In this document: piece after piece, positions 1-11,500 of the stretch | Numbering within the stretch: position 1 is the stretch's first letter | Layout: each line of letters begins with the position of its first letter | Assembly (NCBI GenBank): GCA_004352715.1 | Contig: SCFE01000067.1 | Span: 1,888,645-1,952,644, forward strand | From: Hofstenia miamia | Lineage: Eukaryota; Xenacoelomorpha; Acoela | DNA length: 64,000 nt | Reading direction: 5' to 3' | Made by a program: the position numbers and the translations under genes | Notes under the pieces: model-generated | What the model saw: the letters and a program-made list of their open reading frames with translations, nothing else | Database searches by the model: none | Told to the model about the DNA's origin: nothing

Positions 1-1488
1 AATTTCATATTATCAAGTGCCGAGTATGAAGATCTGTGGAAGAAAGTAACAAGTTTGAATGGTGATGAAACGAAAACTAAAACGACAAAAGAATACAGAC
101 TTAGAAAACGTTATGTTCCTGTCAATATTGCCGGTATCAAACGATTAAAGAAGTTTGGCACAGACGACTATTTTATACCTATGGAAGAAATATTTACAGT
201 TATAAAGGAAGCTCATGATCAAGGTCACGGTGGTTACAAACGAACACTAGCCAAGTTGAAAACCTATTGCAATATAAGCAGAAAAATGGTCGAATTCTTT
301 GTTAGTATTTGTGAGGCATGTCAGCAGAAGAAGTGCCAAAAGAAGAAATTGGTTGTTAAGCCAGTTAGAAGCAAAGATTTTTTATCCAGAGGTCAGGTTG
401 ATCTTATAGACTGGAGAACAGAACGAGATGGAGAATATAACTGGATTCTCAACTATCAAGACCACTTTACTAAGTTTGTTATTCTTAAACCACTGAAGAC
501 TAAGCGTGCGGAGGAAGTTGCATTTGCCCTTCTTGACATCTTTTTAACTTTTGGAGCACCGAATATACTACAAAGTGACAACGGGAGAGAATTTGTTAAT
601 CGTGTTATTGAAGAATTAGCAGCATTGTGGCCAGGTATGAAGATAGTACATGGCAGAGCAAGACATCCGCAATCTCAAGGAAGTGTGGAACGGGCGAACA
701 GAGATGTCGAGGACATGCTTAGAACATGGATGAAAGACAACAAGACTACCAAATGGTCCGTCGCTTTAAAATTCATACAATATTACAAGAATTCTTCTCT
801 GCACAGGGTACTGAAACAATCTCCAATGGAGGCTCTCTTTGGTACAGTATCTACGCCTTTGAATAGTCGCTTACCAAAAAATGTTCTTGACAGTATACAC
901 AATGAAGATGACTTAGAAGCAGCACTTATGCAAGCGAATAGACACGAAGTTGGAGAAGAAGCTGAAGGAGAAGACGTTGGAGACGAAGTTGAAGGAGAAG
1001 TTGGAGATGAGGATGGTGAAATAGCGGCGGTAGAGTCAGGTCGATTAGCACGTGATGGTCAACAATCGCAGGCAGAAGAAATAACACGACGCTCTAAGAA
1101 AAAGTTGGATCCTATCAAAATTGGTGATACTGTACTTGTTCCCATATCTCAATTTGATCGTTCTCGAGCATCTTTGAAAAACCTACTGGGAATAGCTACT
1201 GAAGGAGACGACTCTTCCGGATACATCATTAAAACCAAATATGGTATCTTGGACACAAGACTATTTTATGGGTTTATTCTCAAGTCATCCGTTACATTGA
1301 CTCTCACAGAAGATAGTCCAAACAATATATTATCAATTCGGGCAGCTGCCAAACAGGAGAGCATTGTTATAGGCGGCACAGGTCAAGGTTATTCAAAGTG
1401 CAATTGTACTGGAACATGTCAGAGAAGAACATGTAGATGTAAAAAAAACTCGTTAAAATGTTCCACNATTGACTCTCACAGAAGATAG
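1..1488 (+). CDS. KRBA2/SCAND3-type integrase (DDE) protein, 5' partial
   Basis: The frame is open from the first base, so the true start lies upstream; the TTG at 55 is not convincing. Counting residues from position 55, an H2C2-like zinc region (about 54-94) is followed by an rve integrase core. Candidate catalytic residues are D116 in QVDLID, D175 in QSDNGREF and E212 in QGSVERAN, close to the D,D35E spacing. An acidic Glu/Gly/Asp-rich linker follows (about 300-345), then a basic stretch and a C-terminal Cys-rich CXC motif (CNCTGTC, CRC). This layout is known from KRAB-A-domain-containing-2-like integrase genes common in invertebrates, which derive from transposon or retroelement integrases. 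The frame runs into a single N at 1467, and the stop at 1486 is an artefact of that join. It could be a domesticated gene or a live element. Confidence 0.8.
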   Translation, partial: NFILSSAEYEDLWKKVTSLNGDETKTKTTKEYRLRKRYVPVNIAGIKRLKKFGTDDYFIPMEEIFTVIKEAHDQGHGGYKRTLAKLKTYCNISRKMVEFFVSICEACQQKKCQKKKLVVKPVRSKDFLSRGQVDLIDWRTERDGEYNWILNYQDHFTKFVILKPLKTKRAEEVAFALLDIFLTFGAPNILQSDNGREFVNRVIEELAALWPGMKIVHGRARHPQSQGSVERANRDVEDMLRTWMKDNKTTKWSVALKFIQYYKNSSLHRVLKQSPMEALFGTVSTPLNSRLPKNVLDSIHNEDDLEAALMQANRHEVGEEAEGEDVGDEVEGEVGDEDGEIAAVESGRLARDGQQSQAEEITRRSKKKLDPIKIGDTVLVPISQFDRSRASLKNLLGIATEGDDSSGYIIKTKYGILDTRLFYGFILKSSVTLTLTEDSPNNILSIRAAAKQESIVIGGTGQGYSKCNCTGTCQRRTCRCKKNSLKCSXIDSHRR

Positions 1489-1637
1489 TCCAAACATTAT
1501 ATTATCAATTCGGGCAGCTGCCAAACAGGAGAGCATTGGTATAGGCGGCACAGGTCAAGGTTATTCAAAGTGCAATTGTACTGGAACATGTCAGAGAAGA
1601 ACATGTAGATGTAAAAAAACTCGTTAAAATGTTCCAC
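1296..1637. repeat. Direct duplication across a single-N assembly join
   Basis: Bases 1296-1466 recur as 1468-1637 with two substitutions and one fewer A in a poly-A run (8 versus 7). The single N at 1467 lies exactly between the copies. This looks like two overlapping contigs or haplotypes that were never merged. With 8 A the CXC frame stays open, and the sequence after the second copy could complete a Cys-rich C-terminus ending at a TGA near 1680. With 7 A the frame stops at once. Confidence 0.85.
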
Positions 1638-1823
1638 CCATTGTCATCCAAATGGAAAAAAATGTTTGAACAAACTGTGACTTTATTAAGCTGTACTAAT
1701 TAATTTTTCATTTGTGTTTTTTCGAACATAATACATGCTTTTTGCGCAATCTTGTGTTTGGTATAGCTCGTTTATAGTAATTGGGCAAATTAATTGGGCA
1801 ATACGCGAAAAGAGCAATTTTGA

Positions 1824-1898
1824 TGCTCAATTCTAGAATTGAGCAATACCGTTTGCTCAAATCTAGAATTGAGCACGACATATATACCGGTATATATG
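1824..1898. repeat. Cluster of three palindromes
   Basis: A perfect 22-bp palindrome centred on CTAG occupies 1824-1845. A second copy of the same motif at 1855-1874 has one mismatched pair. A perfect 20-bp palindrome, CATATATACCGGTATATATG, lies at 1879-1898. The cluster sits about 200 bp after the integrase frame. It could be an element end or a protein-binding site; no function can be assigned. Confidence 0.7.
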
Positions 1899-2384
1899 GA
1901 TAGTCTTAAGTCACGTAGACTTGAAACCAAGAGCTAATTACTAGTGATCAACATGAAAAACCCATGCCTAACTTAGGCAAGCATTCACAATATTTATATT
2001 CCCTGACATGCTTACATCCAAACACAATGTGATTTTTTGGAAATTTGTGGGCTTTGTTGGACTATAAATATATAATACAGCATGTTAGTTAAATTTTTCT
2101 GAATATTTTCCATGATAATACAGACGTTGTGTGAGTTTGAAGCCTTGGTTGCACCCTGTATAACCATTAGTGTTAATGTTCTATGCTACACAACACAGTT
2201 TTGGAAGTTTACAATTTTTGAAAAAAAAATCTCAAGTCATGAATTAGCATTCTTCAACAACTTGTAAAATTGATTGATATACTCGTTCAGAAAATGCTCA
2301 GTCGAAATAGTCTGAGCTTAATTTAATGCCTCTCTCTGCAACATTATTTACAGAAATAATAGCCTTCATTTTAAGGTTACTTAA

Positions 2385-2645
2385 TTAAAAAGAATCATCA
2401 AAATCCCATCGAGATGCTGGTATAACATGAAAGATTAACCAAGAATCTTTAAGAATCGGATCAGTGCTAACGTTTGTCAAATAAGGAAAATATGGTTTTC
2501 CAAATCCACTACCAAATGTGATAAGGGTAAGTTGAGATAACTCACCTGGATGGCAATCAAATCTTTTTGCCATTATATCTTTCTCGCCTTGCTCAAATTT
2601 CAAAGTATCATAGAAAGTGGTGTTAACCCGTTGTAAAGATACCAC
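2385..2645 (-). CDS. Unrecognised open frame, possible terminal exon
   Basis: An 86-codon minus-strand frame ends at a TGA around 2385. Its composition looks like protein (balanced, with GSGFGKPYFPY and a tryptophan-rich end) rather than the low-complexity AT frames around it. A possible acceptor, GATCAG, lies just upstream of the frame at about 2647-2652. I do not recognise the family. It could be the last exon of a host gene on the minus strand or a transposon fragment. Confidence 0.3.
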   Translation of the reverse strand: MVSLQRVNTTFYDTLKFEQGEKDIMAKRFDCHPGELSQLTLITFGSGFGKPYFPYLTNVSTDPILKDSWLIFHVIPASRWDFDDSF

Positions 2646-3065
2646 TGATCACGTCAAAGTGGACAAAGCACTTCTAGAAAAAAGTGGATTGATCTCTGCC
2701 TATCTGTCAAAATTCTACAATATATATGCTACATTGCAAGTGTCTGAAGTTTTAAGCCCCCAAGGAATATAAATCAAAGCAATGAAATTTTTGAAATGTC
2801 AAATTTTACTCCTGTATTAGAGTATAATAATGAAGCATTTTATATGAATATCTCACAGCAGATTTAGTGGAGGTGGACACAAAATTAGATTTCTAGCATG
2901 CCAGCTTAAGAATTATAAGCAAAAATGCTTACTTTCGAAACAGATTTGGGAAATTCATACCGTGGACTCTTACACGTGATTCAATTAAGTTAATTTTTTT
3001 TTGAATAAAGTGGTTTTAGACCAAAAGGAACAGGAAAATATATGGGCCATTGCAAAATGAAAGGG

Positions 3066-3156
3066 TATATATATATATATATATATATATATANAGTTTA
3101 ATTTTTTTTCTTTATTTAATCCTTTTTCCAACAACAGATTATGCCACAATATTTAA

Positions 3157-3184
<28 letters not shown>
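3066..3184. repeat. (AT)n microsatellites with a single-N join
   Basis: A TA run at about 3066-3093 ends at a single N (3094), and a second TA run lies at about 3160-3184. The arrangement fits a contig break within a dinucleotide repeat, possibly the same repeat counted twice. Confidence 0.7.
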
Positions 3185-3189
<5 letters not shown>

Positions 3190-3826
3190 TTTTTGGAGTT
3201 GTTTTATAAATTGTATTGAAAGGTAGTTAGCGCTCGATTCTTATCATCATTTCTATTTAAAAAACCTTAAAAAATTAATGTAAATTGTTTTTTTCTTTTT
3301 TAAATTCTGGCTACAATATACACATTTTATAACCCTTGCACTTATGTTGTTTAGGAGTTGTTATTCCATTTGTTATTATAAAAATATTTAGTCGTCAGAG
3401 TCGGTAACTGTAGTTAGCTTATATAGATATTTATTCTATTTGCACTTCTCCTTGCATGGCTTGCGCACTAATTGCTTCCTGTTTGTGATTCAATTGAATT
3501 CGTGTTCCTTCATATAAGAAATTAAACGCATACATTGTTCTTAATCATAGAATAATATATTTGTAGATCTACATGTATTATTAACATTGTTTTCATTTTC
3601 CTATCACACTGAATTAAATTGTGAAGGATCATCTTTCTGACCTAAAACACTTCGCAAAAGTCGCAATTGTTCACTTTAACATTTTTGCTTTGAATACTGC
3701 TTTAACACTTTGAAATACATTCCGTGAAGATTCTTCTAACACAGATCCGTTTGCAAAAATTAGTCGCTTGGCGGTTGATCGGACTAACTGTTTAATTAGG
3801 GTGCTCGTCCAAAAAGTAGTAGATCG

Positions 3827-3918
3827 ATGGATACATCTCGCCGTTCACAGCGCTCTCCTCGGGCACGAGCTAAATCTTCAACCGCGTTATTGGGGAAACC
3901 TAGATTTCGCTTGCCAAG
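3827..3918 (+). CDS. TTLL4: TTLL4-like exon 1 (start codon)
   Basis: It begins at the ATG in GATCGATGG, with an in-frame TAG 30 nt upstream. It encodes a basic Arg/Ser-rich N-terminus and ends at AAG|GTATTT with two bases carried over. Confidence 0.75.
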
Positions 3919-5373
3919 GTATTTATTTCCTTATTTGAGTGCATAAAACATGCTTCATTTTTGAAATGTTTGTGATTCATATATATTTGATTTTCATTTT
4001 ATATACTTTCAAAATTGAAATTTTGTGTTCTTGAGTCAAATGTCGCTGAGAATGGTAAATATTGAAAATTTTTGGTGAATGTTCTATATACTACGTAGGA
4101 TTGAAATTTGGATTGTTCAAAATTTCAACTTTGTTATCTCAAAAAACCACTTATGGGGAAAAAATTATACAAAATGTTTGCAATATATTAAACAGCAAAC
4201 GTCAAGGGTGTTATCATAGAAATTAGGGGGATTAACCATTGTTTTCGAGAACACAAAGAGCCTTTTGTAGTTCGGAATATTGCAAAGGCACCTAGAATAG
4301 TAAAACATCTAACAAATGCAATAATTTAAAAATAGGTAGCCTTAGTTTAAATTTTGAACATTTCGTAGTAATATCCTAAAAATCAAAATGCTAACAATTA
4401 ATACATGTACATTGTAGAATTAGACTTATCCATCTCAATATTTTGAATAATTGACTATGAAACTTACGAATGAGAACTGAAACCTTTCACGTTTACATTA
4501 TGACTTAATTTTTGTTACAGTCGCTGAAATTTGAAATATTTCAGGAATGGCTTTCAGTATTTTGTGTACCGGAAAACCAAAAATAATATTTCCATGTAAT
4601 ATATTTCTAAGCCTGCATATTTTTAGCGCTCTTTTCTTGATTCAGTTTCTTACTATTCTAGTTGCCTTTGCCATTGTAACAGAAAAGTTGCAGGATAATA
4701 GAGAAATGCCGTTGGACTATCATAGGAAATGCCGAGGGCATTTATAAGTGGTATAGTCGCTTACCCGGGGACATCGACACTGTTTAGCGTTAGTTAACAA
4801 CGAAATAATCAACAATTCCTTATTGTAATAGATTGCTTTAATAACTATGTTCATTAGATTTTATATATCAAAAATTTAAACTATATAGATAAACACAAAT
4901 ATTTAGAATATTTAGAAGGTTGTTGATACTTAGGAATTACAAAAATTGAATCATTCTAAATTTGTGATCAGTTCAACCACGGATTTACAACTCTATCCGC
5001 AAAACAAAAGATTTTTTTAAATAATTTTTTCGTTTTACCAATATGAATGACTGGTGAATTTCGAATTTTCTCAGTATAGTATACAGGTTTTGCGTTACAT
5101 AACACTGTCATCTTACAGGTACAACTATTCGGAGTCGTTGGATAATGTGTCTAATGAATTCTTCTCAATTTTTGAAATAGCTATTATATATATATATANN
5201 NNNNNNNNNNNNNNNNNNNNNNNNNNNNNNNNNNNNNNNNNNNNNNNNNNNNNNNNNNNNNNNNNNNNNNNNNNNNNNNNNNNNNNNNNNNNNNNNNNNN
5301 NNNNNNNNNNNNNNNNNNNNNNNNNNNNNNNNNNNNNNNNNNNNNNNNNNNNNNNNNNNNNNNNNNNNNNNNN

Positions 5374-5407
<34 letters not shown>

Positions 5408-8400
5408 CATTATGGTGGAGTGTGGTCTTATTCAAGGACATAATAATTCTCTATCCGTTTGTGCTTTTACTAATTAGAATGTTTGCTGCTTAGTTACTTG
5501 TTAACAAATAGGTGTTTATTATATGATTGCAAAGATAATTGTCTGAGAAATTACATCATATATATTTACATTGAGCATTGTTTATCCAGGTTGCCACATG
5601 ATTAACTTATTAGCACCTGTGCTATCTACCATATTCTAAACATTAATCTGTTTTGGGATTTGTTGCATTTCAATCACTTTATATAACAAAGCGTCACGCA
5701 TTAGTTCTTTGTTCATATTAATTCAGCCATTTTACAGTAGTAGCAAAATTTCGCAACGTGATCCGCCTAAATCACTCTCGTGTGGGAAGGAAATCGTTTT
5801 TTCTAGTGAACGTGGTACCAGCAGAATCGACTCTCGAGGTGACATCATTTGCAGTGAAGATTCTCTACGTAAAAATGTTCCAGTATGTCATTTTTTTAAT
5901 TGTTAGCCTTTTATAATGCATGTCTACATGTGTATTTGATGTTAAATCGGGTTGTTTAGTCTAAATTTTAAATCCCTTTTATTTACAACTATTCGATTTA
6001 CAAATTTTAATTAGTTATATTTTGTTTTCAAAGTTTTCACTTTCTTTATAGACCCACTGTCATTCATGTAATTTTTAACTAGTGAGGCACTTATGTATTA
6101 TTTGCGAGGAGGTCCACCCAGGGTTGGGAAAAGTGTATTTTTACAAAAAAACGTTTTAAACGTTTAAAACAATGTTTTTTTGCTCTTAGACAGAATCCCT
6201 CAAGGAACTAGAATCTTGTTGTTGCTATATATAGTAGCAAATATTGAATTGTGAAAAATTTGTCAACATTTATTTTTCGTTTCATTCACAAACGAAACAT
6301 ACGTATTACTATTTTTTCAGTAGAAAATTGGTTATGAAAGTACGAATGGGCGAAACCCAAAAATTATTTTTTGAAAAAAAATATTTTAGACTTTCTCTAT
6401 AAATTTGAAAAAAACGTTTAAAAAACATTGCAAAAATAACAGTTGGTTTAAACAGTGTTTAAAACATTTTTAAACAGGTGCTGTTTAGAACATGACAAAA
6501 CTGGGTCCAGCTATTTACCAAGCAACGAATTTTGATATATATGACATTTTAGTACAGACATGCTCAAATCATTTAAACTTAAAACTTAAGTTCTGTTAAA
6601 TTGCCATAGTATGCTATGTTATTTACAGAGAATTAAACTAAGATTCCCTCTAACACTCTTAACATATAAAACTTCTTTTACCATTTGAATGTTCATTAAG
6701 AATTTTAGTCTTCAACTTGTAATGGCTTAGCCAAATTGAATTTTTTCGACTAAGCATGTCCTATATCTCTAAAAAAATTAAAAGAAGGTAAGTGTGTTCA
6801 GAGCCCTGTTAAGGAAGGATAGGGCCCTGGGCACAAATAGACGGGAGGCCCCTTGTCCATAATTTTTTTATCTAATATAAGAACTAAAAAAGAAAAAACA
6901 GCTTTAAGAAAACATTAAATACAAAATTATGTAAACTTTTCTTTTCGGGCTTTTTGGAGAGCAAATTTTTTTATAATATCTTCAAATGATAATGACATTG
7001 TAATGTCATTTTCAATCGCCAAAAGTGCTAGATTTGACAATTTTCCCTGCAGAATACTTGAACGACGTTTATTCTTTACATAGTCCAGCGTTGAGAATGA
7101 GCGTTCTCCTTGACAGTTCGTAACCATTAATGTCAAATACAGCCTTAATGCAATTCTAGTATTTGGAAAAACATCTCCCAAGTTTCGATCTTCAATGTCT
7201 TTTAGTGCTTTTAATGGATCAGTACTGCATGTCGTGATCTTTGTATAATGGAGAAATTCTTCACCAAAATCACTGGAAAAATCGTTCTTATAGATATTCT
7301 TCAAATAATCTGTTGCTGTCAAAATTTCTTCGGAACATAAAGCTTTAAATGTTGTCAAAAATCCAAATCGCTTGTTTATTTCGCAGTAAGACTTCTTTCG
7401 TTTCTTCATTTCCACCATCAGTTTATCAATAATATAAANAAAAAGCGGGATCAGTGTCAATTGCAATGTTTGACTGAATTATTGCTCTTAAGTTTTCAGA
7501 GGAAGATTCACAAGTAGAAGGTGCCAAAGCTTGATTATCAGTAATTGTATGAATTGTTTCTGATTCAGCAGCTTCAGTAGTAGCTGAAATGGTAAAAAAA
7601 TTATCTACCCGAGTTGTTTTTTGTAGAACATCATCCAGCCGTTGTTGCTTTATACGACTAGCTTTACGTTTCTGGGATCCAGATGCATTCTTAGATGCCA
7701 TCAAAAATACTAAAAATACAATATTCAAATTAATAACTTTACAATTCTATTTAATTAGTTACAAATTCTAATTAATTACAAATCTAACTTAAGTGGTAAT
7801 TGTCCAATATCTAGGTTACATGCAAAAAACCAGAAGATTTTATCGGTTCGTTTAGATTTTCGTTGAAATAAATAAATATATAAATAAATATACTACAGCT
7901 TTCTGCAGTACCTACTTCTAACGAAGTAGGAATTATATTTTTAATCTAAATTTGAGCAATTCTCAATCTCCAATACTCAATGCACTCTAGATATTTATGC
8001 TAATTTCCCCTTAATTATCCATACAAAAGCTGTTGCTACTTTGACTGTAATAACAATTTATTTAGCATTTGCATTATGTTTCTTAATTTACTTTTTGGAG
8101 GCCCCCTGAAAGAGGAGGCCCTGGGCATGTGCCCACTGTGCCCCAGGGTTAACAGGGCCCTGAGTGTGTTTGTATTTGAAGTTTGCATCCAGTTAATCTA
8201 TGTTTAGATTTAAGTAAGCAATTTTGTTAAAAATTAATCGAAAGCTCTTGCATCCAGTCAAAGTTAGTCATAAAATTTTCATGTGGTAGTTTATTGAAAC
8301 TTTCGCTATTTCAGTACAATCATTATCATAAAATGCATAAAGGTGTTAATTAATATATAATGCACTGCGTTTACATGTCTATGGCATACTCTCAATTTAT

Positions 8401-8492
8401 ATTATACAACAATTGTAGCTCATGATTTTGCGATATTTCGTTGTTTTAAAATGAAATGATTGAGAATTTTCGATAACTGTTTCTCTCTCTCT

Positions 8493-8529
<37 letters not shown>

Positions 8530-11500
8530 CTCTCTCTCTCTCTCTAATCGTTGTGCAATACAATTGTCACTTTCATACACTTTATTGTAAAAGTTTTTTC
8601 TTGTAAGTTACATGAAATTTGTTAAACGATGTAAATTCGCAGACATTTACTTTTGTGTGCGCTTTCAATTGACAGACTGTCGATTTCATGCATTTGCGAA
8701 TACAGTTCCTGGTGTGATGCAACATACCTACTTATGCTGTCTCTATTTGTAATTAATATGCCTTTGTTGGCATCTCTAATTATACCTGACATGTAATGAC
8801 AGAAATTTAAGCCATTGTTTCGACGGTGTTCTTGATCTGATGCATGTGTTTTAGTTAGACGCAAACAGTGGAATGCCAGTTCCTTCGTATTACCAGTGCT
8901 CGTCTGCTTTGAAGAATCGTTCCAATCACGATGCCTCGCCCATTCGCAATACGGCACGAAAACCTCCGATTCCCAAATCGAGTAATGCAAATTTGAGGAC
9001 ACAAAAATCGTTTCGTTCAAAATCAAATGATTCTAGACAACTAACGTCAGATCACACACGGTATGTCACCTAATTTCAATTGAAGACGAAGCTAATCTTA
9101 ACTTAATTTGTCAAAGGTGTAGTTTTTGTTATGCTTAGAAGAATATAAACGCTGCAAATGAGGCAATTGGAAATAAACGCTCTGCTTAATTCCAACAACT
9201 CTGACATTTCCCATTTATTACTCTTACAAACCCAAATGACATGAAAATCTTGCAAATGGATAGATCTGTAATTATTATCAATTAAATTATTTTAGGAAAT
9301 TGCAGTATTTAATGGCTTTTTTGGCAACATCATTAGTTTGAAATCTGAAACATAAAGCATATTGGTGCTTAATTTTCTGGTTTGTGTGTAAACTTTGCAC
9401 GTGTTAATTGAGGTGTATAAAACATCCGACCGGTAATGTATACGAAATCCTAGTTTCAGTGCGAACACCAACTTATTCATAATTAACGCATTTTATAATG
9501 CCAGCTGCGTTTCGTCGCACTTTTATTGGCCTTATTTCATTTTGAGATTAGTGCACTCATGCCTACCACAACTAAACGCATAGACTTGACGTTTTCTAAT
9601 GATCCTTTATTTGTATGTTACTCCGAAAAATTCAATCGCCATTTTGCCCGCAGTCATCAAAAATTGTAAGTTTTTTTCTAGCTAACTAAATAATTTGACT
9701 TCTATATGTCGAATTATTTCTTCTTAATCTGCGAAAATTTCAACCAATGTTTATCTACAATTTTAAAATTATTTCATAATGATTTTTCTTCGACATTTTT
9801 TGAAATTGTTAAATACATTTGGATTAGAGATTTGCGTGGTTCGGTAGCGGTTAAGAAAACGATCATTGCGGTATACTGTGGTGACAAAAACTGCGGTACC
9901 CCCGTCAATACAGGAAAGTACTCTGTGAATTTGGGGAAAAAATATTATCAAAAATACCAATATAAACTATTTTAAAAAATAAGTTTAGATGAAGAGAATG
10001 TTAAGCAGTAAAGCTATTTTTACTTTTAAGTTGCTAGGCTCGTAAGTAAAGATTTTGCCGTAAAACAGTAACTTTCAAGCCATGGTCGTATATAGCAGTG
10101 AGTTGCGTGTTTCTGCGGCGCTATGCGGTAGCAAAATGTTGTTGTGGTGCGGTAAGCTTTACAAAAATGTTTACCGCACATATCTCTCATTCGGATTTTC
10201 AGTAATAGCATATCAAATTTATTTTAAGTCTTATAGTCAAACTTTTTCCTGTTTATCTTTGAAATCATATAAAAATGAGGAGTTGTTGATTTTGTTTAAG
10301 ATGCCAACAACTCTTTTGTCATCCTGAGAATGAGGAAAGTAATGTTTCATTTGAAGTTGGCACACACAAAGAGACTACTTCTCCATCATTTGGGATTGGC
10401 CAACTTTTGATAAACATTGGAATGATCAATTAGTATAAATGTATTTAAGAATACGCTCACATGTATCATAGCTATCTGTTTCAATATGTAAGTTTAGTTG
10501 AAATAAATTTCCCGAAAAATCTTTATCGGGGCTTCGAATTTAGCTTTTGAGAAACCCGTCAGCACACAAAATAGACAAACGCTTTTTTACCTATTGATAT
10601 TATGAGTTAATTGGATTTCATGTTTGATAGTGTATCATTGTTACTAAATTAACTGGTAATTCTCAATAAAATACCATTTACAATCATCAATGTTCTTATG
10701 CATTAGGAACATGCCAAAATCTTTGTCATCTCGCAGACACCCTCGCAATCAAAGCCTTGACAGTAGGCGGACTGCATCAGACACATCTTCCATGGATGAA
10801 TATGAAACGGGAGCTAATGGAGAATTTATTTATGATGATTTTGTGAATGAAGATGAAATGGATGATTTTGATGGTAATTTTTCTTTGATTTAAATTTCCT
10901 ACTTTTGAATGATTATTTTCACAAATAACGCAAGAAGCGAAAATTCAACAACTTAAAATTGTATGAATAATTTAGTGTTTTTATTTCAAAATCAATTCTT
11001 TTGCTCTTCCTTTTTGCACTGTACTTATCATGCTTGCGTACACATTCGCCTTATGCTTTGCATATTATTTTTTACCTTTTTAGAAATGTTTTCATAGTAC
11101 TTGTGAGTTGAAAATTTAATTATTTTCGCCACACTCATTTTTATTAATAATTTATCTGTAATAATTGGTTAATATTTTTAGATGACCAGTGTTCTGTGAC
11201 TAGTTCTTTATCAAATATCTCAATATCTAGTGCCTCCAGTAAGAAAGAGCCCTCCATATGCAGTCTTTCTCAAAAAGCGGAGTCACAGCCGGGAGTGAAA
11301 CCTGCGTTTTGGCCTCCATTATTTTCTTATGTTCAGCAGTGTATATATTTTCCGCCAGAAAGCGAAAAAGGTTTTATTATTTGTTACATATTTATAGGCC
11401 AATAAATCTGTCTAGCGTTTGAAGCTATTTATAATACACAGCTTGCATACATTTCAGTATTCTTGTGTTGAATTATTTTGACGTTTTTGTTATTCATTTC

